Shown one piece after another: positions 1-10,127 of a stretch of DNA of 32,218 nt (its first letter is position 1; each line of letters starts with the position of its first letter). The position numbers and the translations under genes are program-made. Origin of the DNA: Planctomycetota bacterium (lineage in GTDB: Bacteria; Planctomycetota; Planctomycetia; Pirellulales; UBA7805); the NCBI GenBank assembly GCA_014237955.1, contig JABABY010000006.1, positions 1 through 32,218 on the forward strand, given 5' to 3'. The notes below the pieces were generated by a model that was not told where the DNA came from, made no database searches, and worked only from the letters and a program-made list of their open reading frames with translations.

Positions 1-728
1 GCTAAATCTAGCCAACTACGAGACCACTTTTCTCCAAAACGAGGCGAGGCCAACAAACGGTCGACGACCGCCTCATATGCTGCGTTGGTCGGCTCCGCTA
101 AAAATGCCTCTACCTCGGCCACCGTTGGTGGCAAGCCGATCAGATCGAGATAGACCCGTCGCAAGCGTGTGGCCGGAGATGCGGCATCTGCCGGCGAAAT
201 GCCCGCCTTTTCGAGTCGGGCCAATACAAAACGATCTATCGGGTTGTGTGGCCAACTGCGATGCACAACCGGCGGCAACTCTGGAAGGGTTGGTGCAATA
301 TAGGACCAGTGGGGTTCTGCTACTTCGACTTGCGAGCCGATGTCCTCTGGCCACACAGCACCCTGGCTGAGCCATTGTCCTATGACTTGAATCTCTGCAG
401 GTTCGAGGGGATCTTCATCGAGGGGCATCCGCTCTGCCACCTCGGATGTTGTGATCCTTTGTTGCAACAAACTGTGGTGGCCCTGCCCACCCCGAGTCAG
501 TGGTCCAGAGACTCCACCCCGCTTAAATGCTGCTCGGGCATCAAGGCGCAGTTGCCCCTCTTGCTGCTCAGATCCGTGACAACCAATACAACGCTCTTGA
601 AAAATTGGCCACACATCTCGACCAAAATTGACTTGAGCACCCCTGCGAACGACTGGCTCTGCAAAGGTACGGTCGCAAAAAGCTGGCACGATGAGTACGG
701 AGCAAAGAAAAATTGCTGGAAACCGCAT
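1..728 (-). CDS. Planctomycete cytochrome c (PSCyt1-type) plus DUF1549 protein, truncated by window start (5' part of gene only)
   Basis: Manual minus-strand translation from ATG at 728: MRFPAIFLCSVLIVPAFCDRTFAEPVVRRGAQVNFGRDVWPIFQERCIGCHGSEQQEGQLRLDARAAFKRGG...PHWSYIAPTLPELPPV...NPIDRFVLARLEKAGISPADAASPATRLRRVYLDLIGLPPTVAEVEAFLAE...ASPRFGEKWSRSWLDLA. Has signal peptide, CxxCH heme motif and DUF1549 signature. Absent from the ORF track because it runs off the edge. Confidence 0.93.
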   Translation of the reverse strand, partial: MRFPAIFLCSVLIVPAFCDRTFAEPVVRRGAQVNFGRDVWPIFQERCIGCHGSEQQEGQLRLDARAAFKRGGVSGPLTRGGQGHHSLLQQRITTSEVAERMPLDEDPLEPAEIQVIGQWLSQGAVWPEDIGSQVEVAEPHWSYIAPTLPELPPVVHRSWPHNPIDRFVLARLEKAGISPADAASPATRLRRVYLDLIGLPPTVAEVEAFLAEPTNAAYEAVVDRLLASPRFGEKWSRSWLDL

Positions 729-1298
729 GGCGCGCGTCCACAAAAGGAGGGGCTAGAGTCCCCATTCGTCATTTCACTTCTGTTATTCAATTTTAACCGA
801 TTTGGCATCCACTATCGATAGCCAATACGTTTCTTTGGGGTCGATAGTGACCCTTCTCGCAACCACTGCGAACCGGGCATTTTAGGCAGAAAGTGGTTGG
901 AACCCTTTTCCATTTGAGAAGATAAACCAATGTACTCTCCCGATTCATGGATCGAACGACATGATGCAACACTCTCAATCGATGAGATGATCCATTGAAG
1001 TCTGTGGACGACTCCTCTCGGCAGAGGCCCTACCGCCCGATGGAAACAACCTGTTCGCTTGGCTCCATCTAAAAAGATGTGGGGCTTTGTAAAAAGCGAG
1101 TGAGTGCCGTACAGGCAAATTGAGGATACATGGCGGGAGCACCTGCTAAAATTTTGGTGTTCCACTGGCGGGAAAACAGGCGTCCAATGCAGCGACGCTG
1201 GTAGCCATAAGAACCGGCCTCTTTCGAAGTGCTTATTTCTCGGGTAGGCTGTTCGTTTTTCCCAGGACACTAGGACATCTGGCTTTGGCAATTGAACC

Positions 1299-2531
1299 AT
1301 GAGTGATCCCTATTTCCAGCATCTTTTTGCCAGTCGCATTGGCGGCAGTGATTACGGCAAAAGCACTGACATTTACAAGTTTGAAAAAATTAAACGTGCC
1401 AAGCGCAAAGCGTTAGATGCACACCCAGAGAGGAAACTCCTCGACTTTGGAATCGGTGAAAACGATTCGATGGCTGCCAATTCTGTCCGGACGGTGATGG
1501 GCCACGAAATCAACCAGCCAGAAAATCGTGGCTATGCCGATAACGGGATTCCTGAGTTTAAAGAAGCGGTAGCCCGGTTCATGGCACATAGCCTTGGGGT
1601 CCATCTTGACCCGGCTACCGAAATCAACCATTCGATTGGTTCAAAACCAGCACTCGCCATGCTGCCCGCGGCCTTTATTGATCCAGGAGATATCACACTG
1701 ATGACGGTTCCCGGCTATCCTGTTGCCGGCACCCACACAAAATATTTGGGGGGCAGCGTCTATACCCTGCCCTTGCTCGACGAAAACGGATTTATGCCAG
1801 ATCTGGATTCCATTCCCGGTGATATTCTCCGAGCGGCAAAGCTACTCATTCTCAACTACCCGAACAGCCCCACTGGAAAGACTGCAACTCGAGAGTTTTT
1901 TGAGCAGGTTGTCGAGTTCTGTCAGAAGAATGCCATTGTGGTGGTCCAAGATGCCGCGCATATCATGCTTAGCTTTGACTCCGAGCCGCTAAGCTTCTTG
2001 TCTGTGGAAGGGGCGAAGGACGTTGGGGTTGAGGTTCATTCCCTATCCAAAGGCTTCGATATGATCGGATGGCGAATGGGATGGGTCTGTGGCAATGAAC
2101 GTATTGTGAATGCCTTTGCAGACATCAAGGACAACACCGATTCGGGACAATATATTGCCATTCAGAAAGCAGCCATTGCCGCTCTAGATGATGATAATAT
2201 TCCACGGGCTGTACGGAGCAAATATCAGCGGCGATTGAAAAAACTTGTCGAAATGCTCAATCGGTGTGGCCTACCGGCTAAAATGCCTGGGGGCACCTAT
2301 TTCCTTTACATCCCCAGCCCAAAAGGAGTGGCTGGGGGAGTGCCGTTTGATTCTGCCGAAGCAGCCAGCCAATATCTGATCACGGAACATTCGATATGTA
2401 CGGTGCCTTGGGATGATGCAGGATCGCACCTGCGATTTTCTGTCACCTATGAAGCGGATAATGAACAGCAAGAAGATTCTCTGATGGCTGAGACCGAAAA
2501 GCGGCTGCAAACAATCCAATTCGAGTTTTAG
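1299..2531 (+). CDS. dapL: LL-diaminopimelate aminotransferase-like, PLP-dependent class I/II aminotransferase
   Basis: 410 aa; motifs NYPNSPTGK, VVVQDAAH, SLSKGFDMIGWRMGW (PLP lysine), RFSVTYE; DapL-like N terminus with IGENDSMAANSV. Confidence 0.8.
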   Translation: MSDPYFQHLFASRIGGSDYGKSTDIYKFEKIKRAKRKALDAHPERKLLDFGIGENDSMAANSVRTVMGHEINQPENRGYADNGIPEFKEAVARFMAHSLGVHLDPATEINHSIGSKPALAMLPAAFIDPGDITLMTVPGYPVAGTHTKYLGGSVYTLPLLDENGFMPDLDSIPGDILRAAKLLILNYPNSPTGKTATREFFEQVVEFCQKNAIVVVQDAAHIMLSFDSEPLSFLSVEGAKDVGVEVHSLSKGFDMIGWRMGWVCGNERIVNAFADIKDNTDSGQYIAIQKAAIAALDDDNIPRAVRSKYQRRLKKLVEMLNRCGLPAKMPGGTYFLYIPSPKGVAGGVPFDSAEAASQYLITEHSICTVPWDDAGSHLRFSVTYEADNEQQEDSLMAETEKRLQTIQFEF

Positions 2532-2680
2532 CTGATGAGACAAATCCATTTTTCCAGAGCAAACAACGGAAATCTATGATGCGTTAATGATTAGAATGTT
2601 CAATGGGAGCATGTGGTCGATCGAATCAGGATCTAACAACTACCTCATGTATCAACATAAGATGGGGAGGCGAGAGAGTA

Positions 2681-3604
2681 ATGCGACAGAATATTTCCCA
2701 AAACATAGCCTGTTTATTGGCCCTGTTATTAATGATCGCTATCGGAGGCTGTGGTGGTACTAGCGGCAAAAAAGCTCGCCCTCTCTCGGAACAGATGCAG
2801 GATGCCCGCGATCTAAATGACCCCGAGGAACGAAGCTTGGCTTTGCTCAAAGTTGCCAATGGCTATCTTGCAGCCGCAGACGACCTAGGAGCCAGCAACT
2901 GCCTGATGCTAGCCACCGATTCGGCAGATGAGATTTCTCTCAAGCGCGCTCCGGCTAAACGAGCATCCGTTTACATCCAAATTGCTGCGGGCTTTTATGA
3001 ATGTGGCCAATCACAGGATTGCAGAGATTGCTATAAAGATGCAGCCAAGGCAATTCGAAAAATTGACGACGCTGTAGACAAAACCGGCGCCTACACCCGA
3101 CTCGGCAAACTCAAAATCACAATCAACGAACCAAAAAGTGCTGCAAAGGATTTTAAAACGGCGATTGATGAAGCCAAGGGCATGAGCGATCCAATGGAAC
3201 GGGTCCGCCTTCTCGGTTTGGTTGCCCAGGGCTATGTCGATCTGGGGAACAAGGATGAAGCCGACCAGATCATGACGAGTACCATGGGGCTGTCCGAGTC
3301 GGAAAAAGACCCAGCCAAAAAAGCCCGTCTTCTGGTGTTGATTGGTACTCAGCAGATCCAATTACTCGATGATACTCAGGCGGGTATTGCTACGATCGAA
3401 CAAGCAAAGCAAGTGGCAAGTGGTATCGAGAACAATCCCAACCAGCAGGCGAATGTTCTGATTGATGCTGCAGCAACCTATTTGGACCTTAAGAAAAAAA
3501 AGGTGGCTCGTAGTCTGCTCAATGAGGCAGAAGCACTCTGTCGAGGACGGTCTGAATGTAAGCCAGCCATGAAGCGGATTGCCAAGCTTCGCGACCAAAT
3601 GTAA
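2681..3604 (+). CDS. Lipoprotein with TPR-like helical repeats
   Basis: Likely start ATG 2681 after GGGGAGG; MRQNISQNIACLLALLLMIAIGGCGG carries a lipobox; repeated helical segments. The ORF-track start at 2603 is probably too far upstream. Confidence 0.7.
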   Translation: MRQNISQNIACLLALLLMIAIGGCGGTSGKKARPLSEQMQDARDLNDPEERSLALLKVANGYLAAADDLGASNCLMLATDSADEISLKRAPAKRASVYIQIAAGFYECGQSQDCRDCYKDAAKAIRKIDDAVDKTGAYTRLGKLKITINEPKSAAKDFKTAIDEAKGMSDPMERVRLLGLVAQGYVDLGNKDEADQIMTSTMGLSESEKDPAKKARLLVLIGTQQIQLLDDTQAGIATIEQAKQVASGIENNPNQQANVLIDAAATYLDLKKKKVARSLLNEAEALCRGRSECKPAMKRIAKLRDQM

Positions 3605-3668
3605 CGACTCTTTGTTGTTACGATGGGCAAACGACAACCAACGATCTCATCCTAGCGGGATTCCAAGC

Positions 3669-4646
3669 GTGGCCGAATGCACTGAACGCCGTCAACTGGG
3701 AACCACGGACATCCAGATTTCACCCGTTGGCCTGGGGTGCTGGCCAATCGCTGGCATGACAAGCCTGAATGTCAATGATCGCGACAGCCTGGCCACACTG
3801 GAAGCCGGTCTCGACGCAGGTGTCAACTTTCTCGACACGGCCTATTGCTACGGAGCTGACGGAGAAAGTGAACGTCTAATTGCCCGGTGCATTCAAGACC
3901 AGCGAGATAATGTCGTCATCGCTACCAAGGGCGGGATCCATTGGACTGAAGCTGGCGAACGCATCGTCGATGGAAGTCCAGCCGTATTGCATCGCCAGTG
4001 TGAGGAAAGTCTACAGCGTCTCGAAACGGATCGGGTGGAACTGCTCTACCTGCATGCGCCTGATCCCAAGATCCCGATCGCAGAATCTGCAGGTGCCCTT
4101 CGGGAGCTCCTCGACGCGGGCAAAACGAGGTCGGTAGGCATCTCCAACGTGACGGTCCGTCAATTAGAAGAATTTCAGGCTGTCTGTCCCATTGCTGCAT
4201 TTCAGCCTCCCTACAACATGCTGCAGCGACAGATTGAACAGGACACCCTCCCCTGGTGCCAACAGCACAATGTCTCGGTCATCGTCTATTGGCCTTTAAT
4301 GAAAGGATTGCTGGCAGGCCGATTGTCTCGTTCCCATCAGTTTCTCGAGGGGGATGGTCGTCTAAAATACCCGATGTTCCAGGGCGAAGAGTGGGAAAAA
4401 AATCAGGACTTCCTGGATCGCTTAAGAGACATCTCCAAAGGGATTGGCAAAACGGTAGCACAAACCGTGGTCAACTGGACCATCCATCAACCCGGTATTA
4501 CGGCTGCCTTATGTGGCGCCAAACGGGCGGAGCAAATTCTGGAAACCCGTGGGGCAATGGGCTGGAAATTAAGTCCTCAGCACCAAGAGTTTATCGACGA
4601 TGCTCTCCGGGACCGCGGTCTGGCCATCACGCGTAGTGCTGTCTGA
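3669..4646 (+). CDS. Aldo/keto reductase
   Basis: RQLGTTDIQISPVGLGCWPIAGM, NFLDTAYCYGADGESE, LLYLHAPDP, VGISNVTVRQLEEF. GTG start at 3669 is likelier than the ATG at 3579, which overlaps the previous gene. Confidence 0.85.
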   Translation: MAECTERRQLGTTDIQISPVGLGCWPIAGMTSLNVNDRDSLATLEAGLDAGVNFLDTAYCYGADGESERLIARCIQDQRDNVVIATKGGIHWTEAGERIVDGSPAVLHRQCEESLQRLETDRVELLYLHAPDPKIPIAESAGALRELLDAGKTRSVGISNVTVRQLEEFQAVCPIAAFQPPYNMLQRQIEQDTLPWCQQHNVSVIVYWPLMKGLLAGRLSRSHQFLEGDGRLKYPMFQGEEWEKNQDFLDRLRDISKGIGKTVAQTVVNWTIHQPGITAALCGAKRAEQILETRGAMGWKLSPQHQEFIDDALRDRGLAITRSAV

Positions 4647-4683
4647 CGAAGGGCGTGGAAGAGCTTCCGGAACACAACGCACT

Positions 4684-5220
4684 TTACTCGACTTGGGTAT
4701 CCATCCCAGCCAACTTTTCAGAGGTATAGCGAAGGATATCACGGATTGAAACGATCCCGACCAAGTCATCACCTGAGACAATAGGGACGTGTCGGTAGCC
4801 CCCGAGTGCCATTTTGTGGACAGCAAAGATGACTTTATTGTCCATGGTGAGCGTATCGGGCGAGCAGGTCATAAATTCGGAGATAGGTCGATTGCGATAG
4901 TTGGAAAAATCCGCACCCAATCGCATTACCGCATCGCGCTCGCTAAAAATACCGATCAGCTTACCGTCATCAGTTATTAACATACTGCCGATCCCCTTTT
5001 CCTGCATCATTTGCAGCACCTTGGCAACGGGAGTGTCGGCAGACACAGCAATCGGCTGTCTGGGGTCAAGTGAAGCAATGCGGTCCCTCAGCATTGCATT
5101 GCCAATCGGTGATTGGGAATCTCCGGGGCGATTCAATCCCGTGAGGGAATGTTGGCAATTTTCACAGATGTCGGCACCATCAATGTTTTCATGACAGCAA
5201 GAGGGACAAATAATCGCCAT
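4684..5220 (-). CDS. CBS-domain-pair protein with N-terminal zinc ribbon
   Basis: MAIICPSCCHENIDGADICENCQ (CxxC...CxxC) then two CBS repeats (IGSMLITDDGKLIGIFSERDAVMRL; YRHVPIVSGDDLVGIVSIRDILRY). Confidence 0.85.
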   Translation of the reverse strand: MAIICPSCCHENIDGADICENCQHSLTGLNRPGDSQSPIGNAMLRDRIASLDPRQPIAVSADTPVAKVLQMMQEKGIGSMLITDDGKLIGIFSERDAVMRLGADFSNYRNRPISEFMTCSPDTLTMDNKVIFAVHKMALGGYRHVPIVSGDDLVGIVSIRDILRYTSEKLAGMDTQVE

Positions 5221-5343
5221 AATGTTAAGTCCTGTTGTTGGGTATGGAACAACGATGGATACTTATAAAAAACGCCAGTATCGGCACCCATTTTAAATCA
5301 AAACCCTTTGAATATTAAAAGACCAGCAATCCTAATCGGAAAA

Positions 5344-6366
5344 CTACTCCACAATCCAAGTATCGCCCGTTTGGAAAAGGGTATCTAGATCACCATCCCC
5401 CTGCTGTTCACGAGCGATCTCAATCTGCTGGTCAACCTCATCTTCGTATCGAGGTCGATCGACTGCGCGGAAGACCCCAATCGGCTCTGGAAACTCCGGT
5501 TGGCGCATCCGACTCAACAGGTAAGCCAAACTTGGCTCAGGGGCTTTTTCATCGTGAAATAAGAGGTCATCTTCGCTGATCCCCTTTCCCAATTGCACCA
5601 CCTCCGGGTCCATTCCATTAAGGCGAATACCTTTATCACGATTCTTTCCAAAGATCAAAGGCTTCCCATGTTCGAGTTCCAGAATAGTGTCTGATTTGGT
5701 ATCTCGATTGGTTGCGTACTGGAACGCACCGTCGTTAAAAACATGGCAATTCTGATACACCTCGACGAACGCGGTACCTTTATGCTCCGCCGCCCGCGCC
5801 AGCACATTCCCTAGGTGTTTGATATGAACATCAATGGAACGTGCGATAAACGTACCTTCGCAACCAATCGCAATCGAAAGTGGATGGAGTGGATTATCAA
5901 CCGTACCCATCGGTGTACTCTTCGTCACCTTTCCCAGAGGGGATGTTGGTGAATACTGTCCCTTGGTCAGGCCATAAATCTCGTTATTAAAAAGAATGAT
6001 GTTGATATCGAGATTACGACGGATTGCGTGTATCAGATGGTTACCACCAATACTCAGTGCATCTCCATCACCAGTAATCACCCAAACAAATAAATCAGGC
6101 CTTGCGGTCTTGAGACCAGTGGCGATCGCCGGCGCACGACCGTGAATCGAATGGACTCCATAGGTGTTCATGTAGTACGGAAAACGACTCGAACAGCCAA
6201 TGCCCGAGACAAACACCGTATTTTCTCGCGGAACACCGATTGTAGGCAGGATCTTCTTCAACTGCGCTAGAATCGAGTAGTCCCCACAACCAGGGCACCA
6301 ACGAACTTCCTGATCGCTAGCAAAGTCGGCGGCTTTCAGTATCGGCAAGGGTGTATCAGTACTCAT
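5344..6366 (-). CDS. korB: 2-oxoacid:ferredoxin/acceptor oxidoreductase, beta subunit (TPP-binding)
   Basis: WCPGCGDYSILAQLKK, GIGCSSRFPYYMNTYGVHSIHGRAPAIATGLKTARPDLFVWVITGDGDALSIGGNH, NNEIYGLTKGQYSPTSPLG. Confidence 0.93.
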   Translation of the reverse strand: MSTDTPLPILKAADFASDQEVRWCPGCGDYSILAQLKKILPTIGVPRENTVFVSGIGCSSRFPYYMNTYGVHSIHGRAPAIATGLKTARPDLFVWVITGDGDALSIGGNHLIHAIRRNLDINIILFNNEIYGLTKGQYSPTSPLGKVTKSTPMGTVDNPLHPLSIAIGCEGTFIARSIDVHIKHLGNVLARAAEHKGTAFVEVYQNCHVFNDGAFQYATNRDTKSDTILELEHGKPLIFGKNRDKGIRLNGMDPEVVQLGKGISEDDLLFHDEKAPEPSLAYLLSRMRQPEFPEPIGVFRAVDRPRYEDEVDQQIEIAREQQGDGDLDTLFQTGDTWIVE

Positions 6367-6464
6367 GAGAAATAATCAAGATGGGCTGAGGGTGAAAATC
6401 TTGACAATTGAAAATCAAACGCTCTGCAAATCTTCATCGTTTGCAGAAAAAATATAAAAAAACC

Positions 6465-8363
6465 TTAAAGCAACTCCTTAATTTTGTTGACCAATTCACT
6501 GACCGTGAACGGCTTTCCCTGAACCTTATTATAAGCCACTGTATCAAGGAGAAAGCGACTCCGAATAAGCAAATCGAGTTGCCCCATATTCAACTCCGGA
6601 ATCAGCACCCGCTCATACTTTTTGAGCACACTGCTAAGATTTTTTGGAAAAGGATTAAGATATCGCAAATGGGCATGGGCTACTGAACCGCCCTCTTTTG
6701 CGACCTGCTGTACGGCAGTGGTGCAGGCACCATAGGTCCCCCCCCAACTGAGAACCAACAATTTTCCCTGTTCGGGGCCAGCCACCTCCTGCAACGGAAT
6801 TTTTTGAGCCACATTATCAACCTTTTGCTGACGCACGTTGACCATGTGCTGGTGGTTCTCGGGCTCGTAGTTCACGTTGCCCGTACCATCCTGCTTTTCC
6901 AAGCCACCCACTCGGTGCATCAATCCAGGAGTGCCCGGAATGGCCCAGGGGCGAACGAGCAGTTCATTCCGCTGATAGGGTAAAAAATGCTCGCCGCTGT
7001 TCGTTCCTTCTGGATGTTCGATCGTACGTTTTGGGATGCTTTTTGCAGTTGGAATTTTCCAAGGTTCTGAACCATTGGCGATGTAGCCATCGGTCAACAA
7101 GATCACAGGAACCATGAACATCGAGGCGATGCGCCAGGCTTCCTGAGCCACTTCAAAGCAATCTGAGGGACTGCGGGCCGCAATAATTGGGACGGGACAC
7201 TCACCATTACGTCCGTACATCGCCTGTAGCAAATCTGCCTGTTCTGTCTTGGTGGGCAGGCCCGTACTCGGCCCACCACGTTGAACATTGATCACGATAA
7301 TCGGCAACTCGGTCATCACTGCTAAGCCGATCGCCTCACCCTTGAGTGCGATACCCGGACCGCTAGAGGCCGTTACTCCCATAGCACCGGAAAAAGCCGC
7401 GCCGATCGTGGAGCATACCGCCGCAATCTCATCTTCCGCCTGAAAAGTTCGCACCCCAAAATTTTTGTGGCGGCTCAATTCATGAAGAATGTCGCTGGCC
7501 GGCGTGATCGGATAGGTACCATAAAAAAGATCCATATCGCTCGACTTTGCAGCGGCAATCAAACCCCAGGCAAGTGCTGTGTTGCCCATGATGCTACGAT
7601 ACGTACCCGGCTCGAGTTCCGCACGGGGCACCTCATACTGATTAGAAAAAGCTTCGGTTGTCTCACCGTAATAATAGCCGGCCTTGAGGGCCCGACGATT
7701 TGCCTCGGCAATGGCGGGTCGCTTTCCAAATTTTTCATCGATGTACCGCAACGTAGCGTCCATCGTCCGGTCATATAACCAGAACACCAACCCCATGGCA
7801 AAAAAGTTCCGGCAGCGATCCGACTCCTTGACGCTTAAATCCAAACCCTCGACAGCGGTTCGCGTCACCTTGGTCATGCTGACCTTAAAGAGCCGGTATC
7901 CATCGAGGCTTTGATCCTCCAGGGGATCGCTCTCATACCCTGCTTTTTTCAGATCTTTTTCCGTAAACCCGTCCTGATTGACAATCAAAATCCCCCCTGG
8001 AACCAAGTCCGAGAGATTGGTTGCCAATGCAGCGGGATTCATTGCCACCAAGGCGTCAACCCGATCGCCAGGAGTGTAAATCGTTGACGATGCAAAATGG
8101 ACTTGAAAGCCACTCACCCCAGCCTTGGTGCCTCGCGGTGCGCGAATTTCCGCGGGGAAATCCGGAAATGTGGCGACATCGTTGCCAAGCAACGCAGATG
8201 TCGTTGATAATTGCGTACCCGCCAACTGCATCCCGTCCCCGGAGTCGCCACAAAAACGAACCGTGGCAGTACTTAGTTCAACAACCGGTTTTTGAGAATC
8301 CACATCAGAAGATGTTTCAGAGGGAGTGGCTGCATCTGCCATAGATGTACTCGGCTGCTTCAA
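6465..8363 (-). CDS. korA: 2-oxoacid:ferredoxin/acceptor oxidoreductase, fused gamma-alpha subunit
   Basis: N-terminal gamma-like domain ([39 protein letters not shown]) fused to alpha domain ([45 protein letters not shown]). Confidence 0.93.
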   Translation of the reverse strand: MKQPSTSMADAATPSETSSDVDSQKPVVELSTATVRFCGDSGDGMQLAGTQLSTTSALLGNDVATFPDFPAEIRAPRGTKAGVSGFQVHFASSTIYTPGDRVDALVAMNPAALATNLSDLVPGGILIVNQDGFTEKDLKKAGYESDPLEDQSLDGYRLFKVSMTKVTRTAVEGLDLSVKESDRCRNFFAMGLVFWLYDRTMDATLRYIDEKFGKRPAIAEANRRALKAGYYYGETTEAFSNQYEVPRAELEPGTYRSIMGNTALAWGLIAAAKSSDMDLFYGTYPITPASDILHELSRHKNFGVRTFQAEDEIAAVCSTIGAAFSGAMGVTASSGPGIALKGEAIGLAVMTELPIIVINVQRGGPSTGLPTKTEQADLLQAMYGRNGECPVPIIAARSPSDCFEVAQEAWRIASMFMVPVILLTDGYIANGSEPWKIPTAKSIPKRTIEHPEGTNSGEHFLPYQRNELLVRPWAIPGTPGLMHRVGGLEKQDGTGNVNYEPENHQHMVNVRQQKVDNVAQKIPLQEVAGPEQGKLLVLSWGGTYGACTTAVQQVAKEGGSVAHAHLRYLNPFPKNLSSVLKKYERVLIPELNMGQLDLLIRSRFLLDTVAYNKVQGKPFTVSELVNKIKELL

Positions 8364-8430
8364 ACGTTTTGTTAATCAGGTCGATAAGGATCTAGTGGGG
8401 AACTAGTGACGAAATTCTAGGGCTGGCTTA

Positions 8431-8895
8431 TCAAGCACCTTCGCGTTCGGAAATGATTATGTTTGGTTCTGGTGGAAGATTAAAAACCGTTTGAGGAAAA
8501 TGCTCGACAAAATAATGGAGGATGCCGGAAACTTTCACGATACCAGTCAGTTTTTTTTCCCCTGAGACAATCGGAAGTCGCCGACAACGACCGGCAGCCA
8601 TGAGTTGAATGGCTTCCGCCAGTGGCGCACCTTCACCAATGGTCATAGGGCTCGCAACCATGACTTCTGAGATCGGCAGACGAAGATCGATATTGTCGAC
8701 CATCGCTTTAACCGCATCCCGCTCCGTATAAATCCCAACAAGCTTATTGTCCTCACAGATCAGTACACTCCCCACTTCGTGTGACTTCATAAGAAGAAAC
8801 ACCTCCTCGATGGATGTCGTGGGGGTGGTCACCACAGTGCTTTCCGCTTCGGCGACCTCGACTTGATCAGATTGTAAATTCAACTGGATCGTCAA
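8431..8895 (-). CDS. CBS-domain-pair protein
   Basis: Two CBS repeats: VGSVLICEDNKLVGIYTERDAVKAMV and CRRLPIVSGEKKLTGIVKVSGILHYF; same strand as and directly upstream of korA. Confidence 0.85.
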   Translation of the reverse strand: MTIQLNLQSDQVEVAEAESTVVTTPTTSIEEVFLLMKSHEVGSVLICEDNKLVGIYTERDAVKAMVDNIDLRLPISEVMVASPMTIGEGAPLAEAIQLMAAGRCRRLPIVSGEKKLTGIVKVSGILHYFVEHFPQTVFNLPPEPNIIISEREGA

Positions 8896-9117
8896 ATTTG
8901 TATACCAATATGGATGAACGGGAAACTTCTACTAAAAAACGCGGGGCCCGATTCTGTCTGCTCCCATCGACGTATTTTGTTGCCCGACAAATCCAAGCCC
9001 TACTTAACAAATCTTAACAAGAAGAGGGGCGCGATTGAACCACGAAACAAGCTTGTTTCTGTGAATTTTCTGGCCCGGTCTCATGATCGATGGAAGGGCG
9101 GAGGCCTGCTGGTGATT

Positions 9118-9954
9118 TTAGGCCATAGGCTGCTCGTCCGGTGGATTGGGAGAGGCAAAATAACGCTCGATCTTGATCCCGCCCTTGGCCTCTTCTTCGG
9201 CCAGTTTCATCCGTTGTTCGAGCCGCTCCATGCGACGGGTGATCCGATCCAGGACCTCATGACTTTTATCGGCTGGGCGGGGTCGGGGAACCTCGGGATA
9301 TCCTAATTGCCGCTGGAGTGCGGCAAACAACAGCAAAGGATCTTTCATCCGATTAGCAAGCGCAATTCGCCCCTCTTTCTCACTAAAAAGGACCGCTATT
9401 GGTTCGTTCTCACCATTGCCATGCCGGGTCTTGTAGTACTCGGACCGCACATAAATGAGATCCGCTACGTCTACCAATCCCACCTGTCGACGCACCGTCA
9501 ATATCCAATCCCGCCACGGGAGAGGGAAGAATGGATCTTCAGCAGCAGCGGTGAGTCCGGGATCGTAGCGGAGACGATTGCGGCAAATCGATTCAAACTG
9601 GTAGAGGAATACACCCTGTGGGGATGGCTCGACCGCGCGGTATTCCGCATCGCGGCGAAGAATTTCCAACCCTGTTTTAATGTCAAAACTACCCTGTTCG
9701 TCCTCTGCTTCGGCCACAACAAAAGTCTGAAAAGGGGTAAAATAATGGCTGAGTCTCGCCATCGCCGGGGCAAAGCCGCCGTAAATCTGCAACTCACTGG
9801 CCATGAACTCGATCGCTTTGGGAAGATCTGTTGTTGCCAACACCTCTTCTTGAATCCCCGAAAGAACCTCCTGAATCGGTATCCCTTCGTCAGTACGCTC
9901 TAAGAGTGCTTTAAAAAAATAAGCCTGTTCAACCAATTCTTCGCGAGCCAACAT
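9118..9954 (-). CDS. Conserved hypothetical protein
   Basis: 278 aa ORF, balanced composition, starts MLAREELVEQAYFF; no family recognised with confidence. Confidence 0.75.
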   Translation of the reverse strand: MLAREELVEQAYFFKALLERTDEGIPIQEVLSGIQEEVLATTDLPKAIEFMASELQIYGGFAPAMARLSHYFTPFQTFVVAEAEDEQGSFDIKTGLEILRRDAEYRAVEPSPQGVFLYQFESICRNRLRYDPGLTAAAEDPFFPLPWRDWILTVRRQVGLVDVADLIYVRSEYYKTRHGNGENEPIAVLFSEKEGRIALANRMKDPLLLFAALQRQLGYPEVPRPRPADKSHEVLDRITRRMERLEQRMKLAEEEAKGGIKIERYFASPNPPDEQPMA

Positions 9955-10127
9955 GGTGTTTCACCCTGGATAGATACCAACCTCGGGGTATAATAACGGA
10001 GTATTGATGGGATTGGATCTACCCCATTATAAGGCAAGGTTCCTCCAATCGGAGGCGTTCAGGACGAGCTTTCCGATCTGGGAGCCGTTTTAGGAAATTC
10101 CCCCGAAATCGGTCCCAAAAACATCCT

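Noticed and set aside
73-821. ORFs 73..375, 77..370, 246..821, 497..808 and 568..765
   Set aside because: Out-of-frame shadows over the edge-truncated cytochrome c/DUF1549 gene (complement <1..728).
9955-10127. FMN riboswitch upstream of ribBA
   Set aside because: The leader lacks the conserved RFN-element core sequences I would expect.
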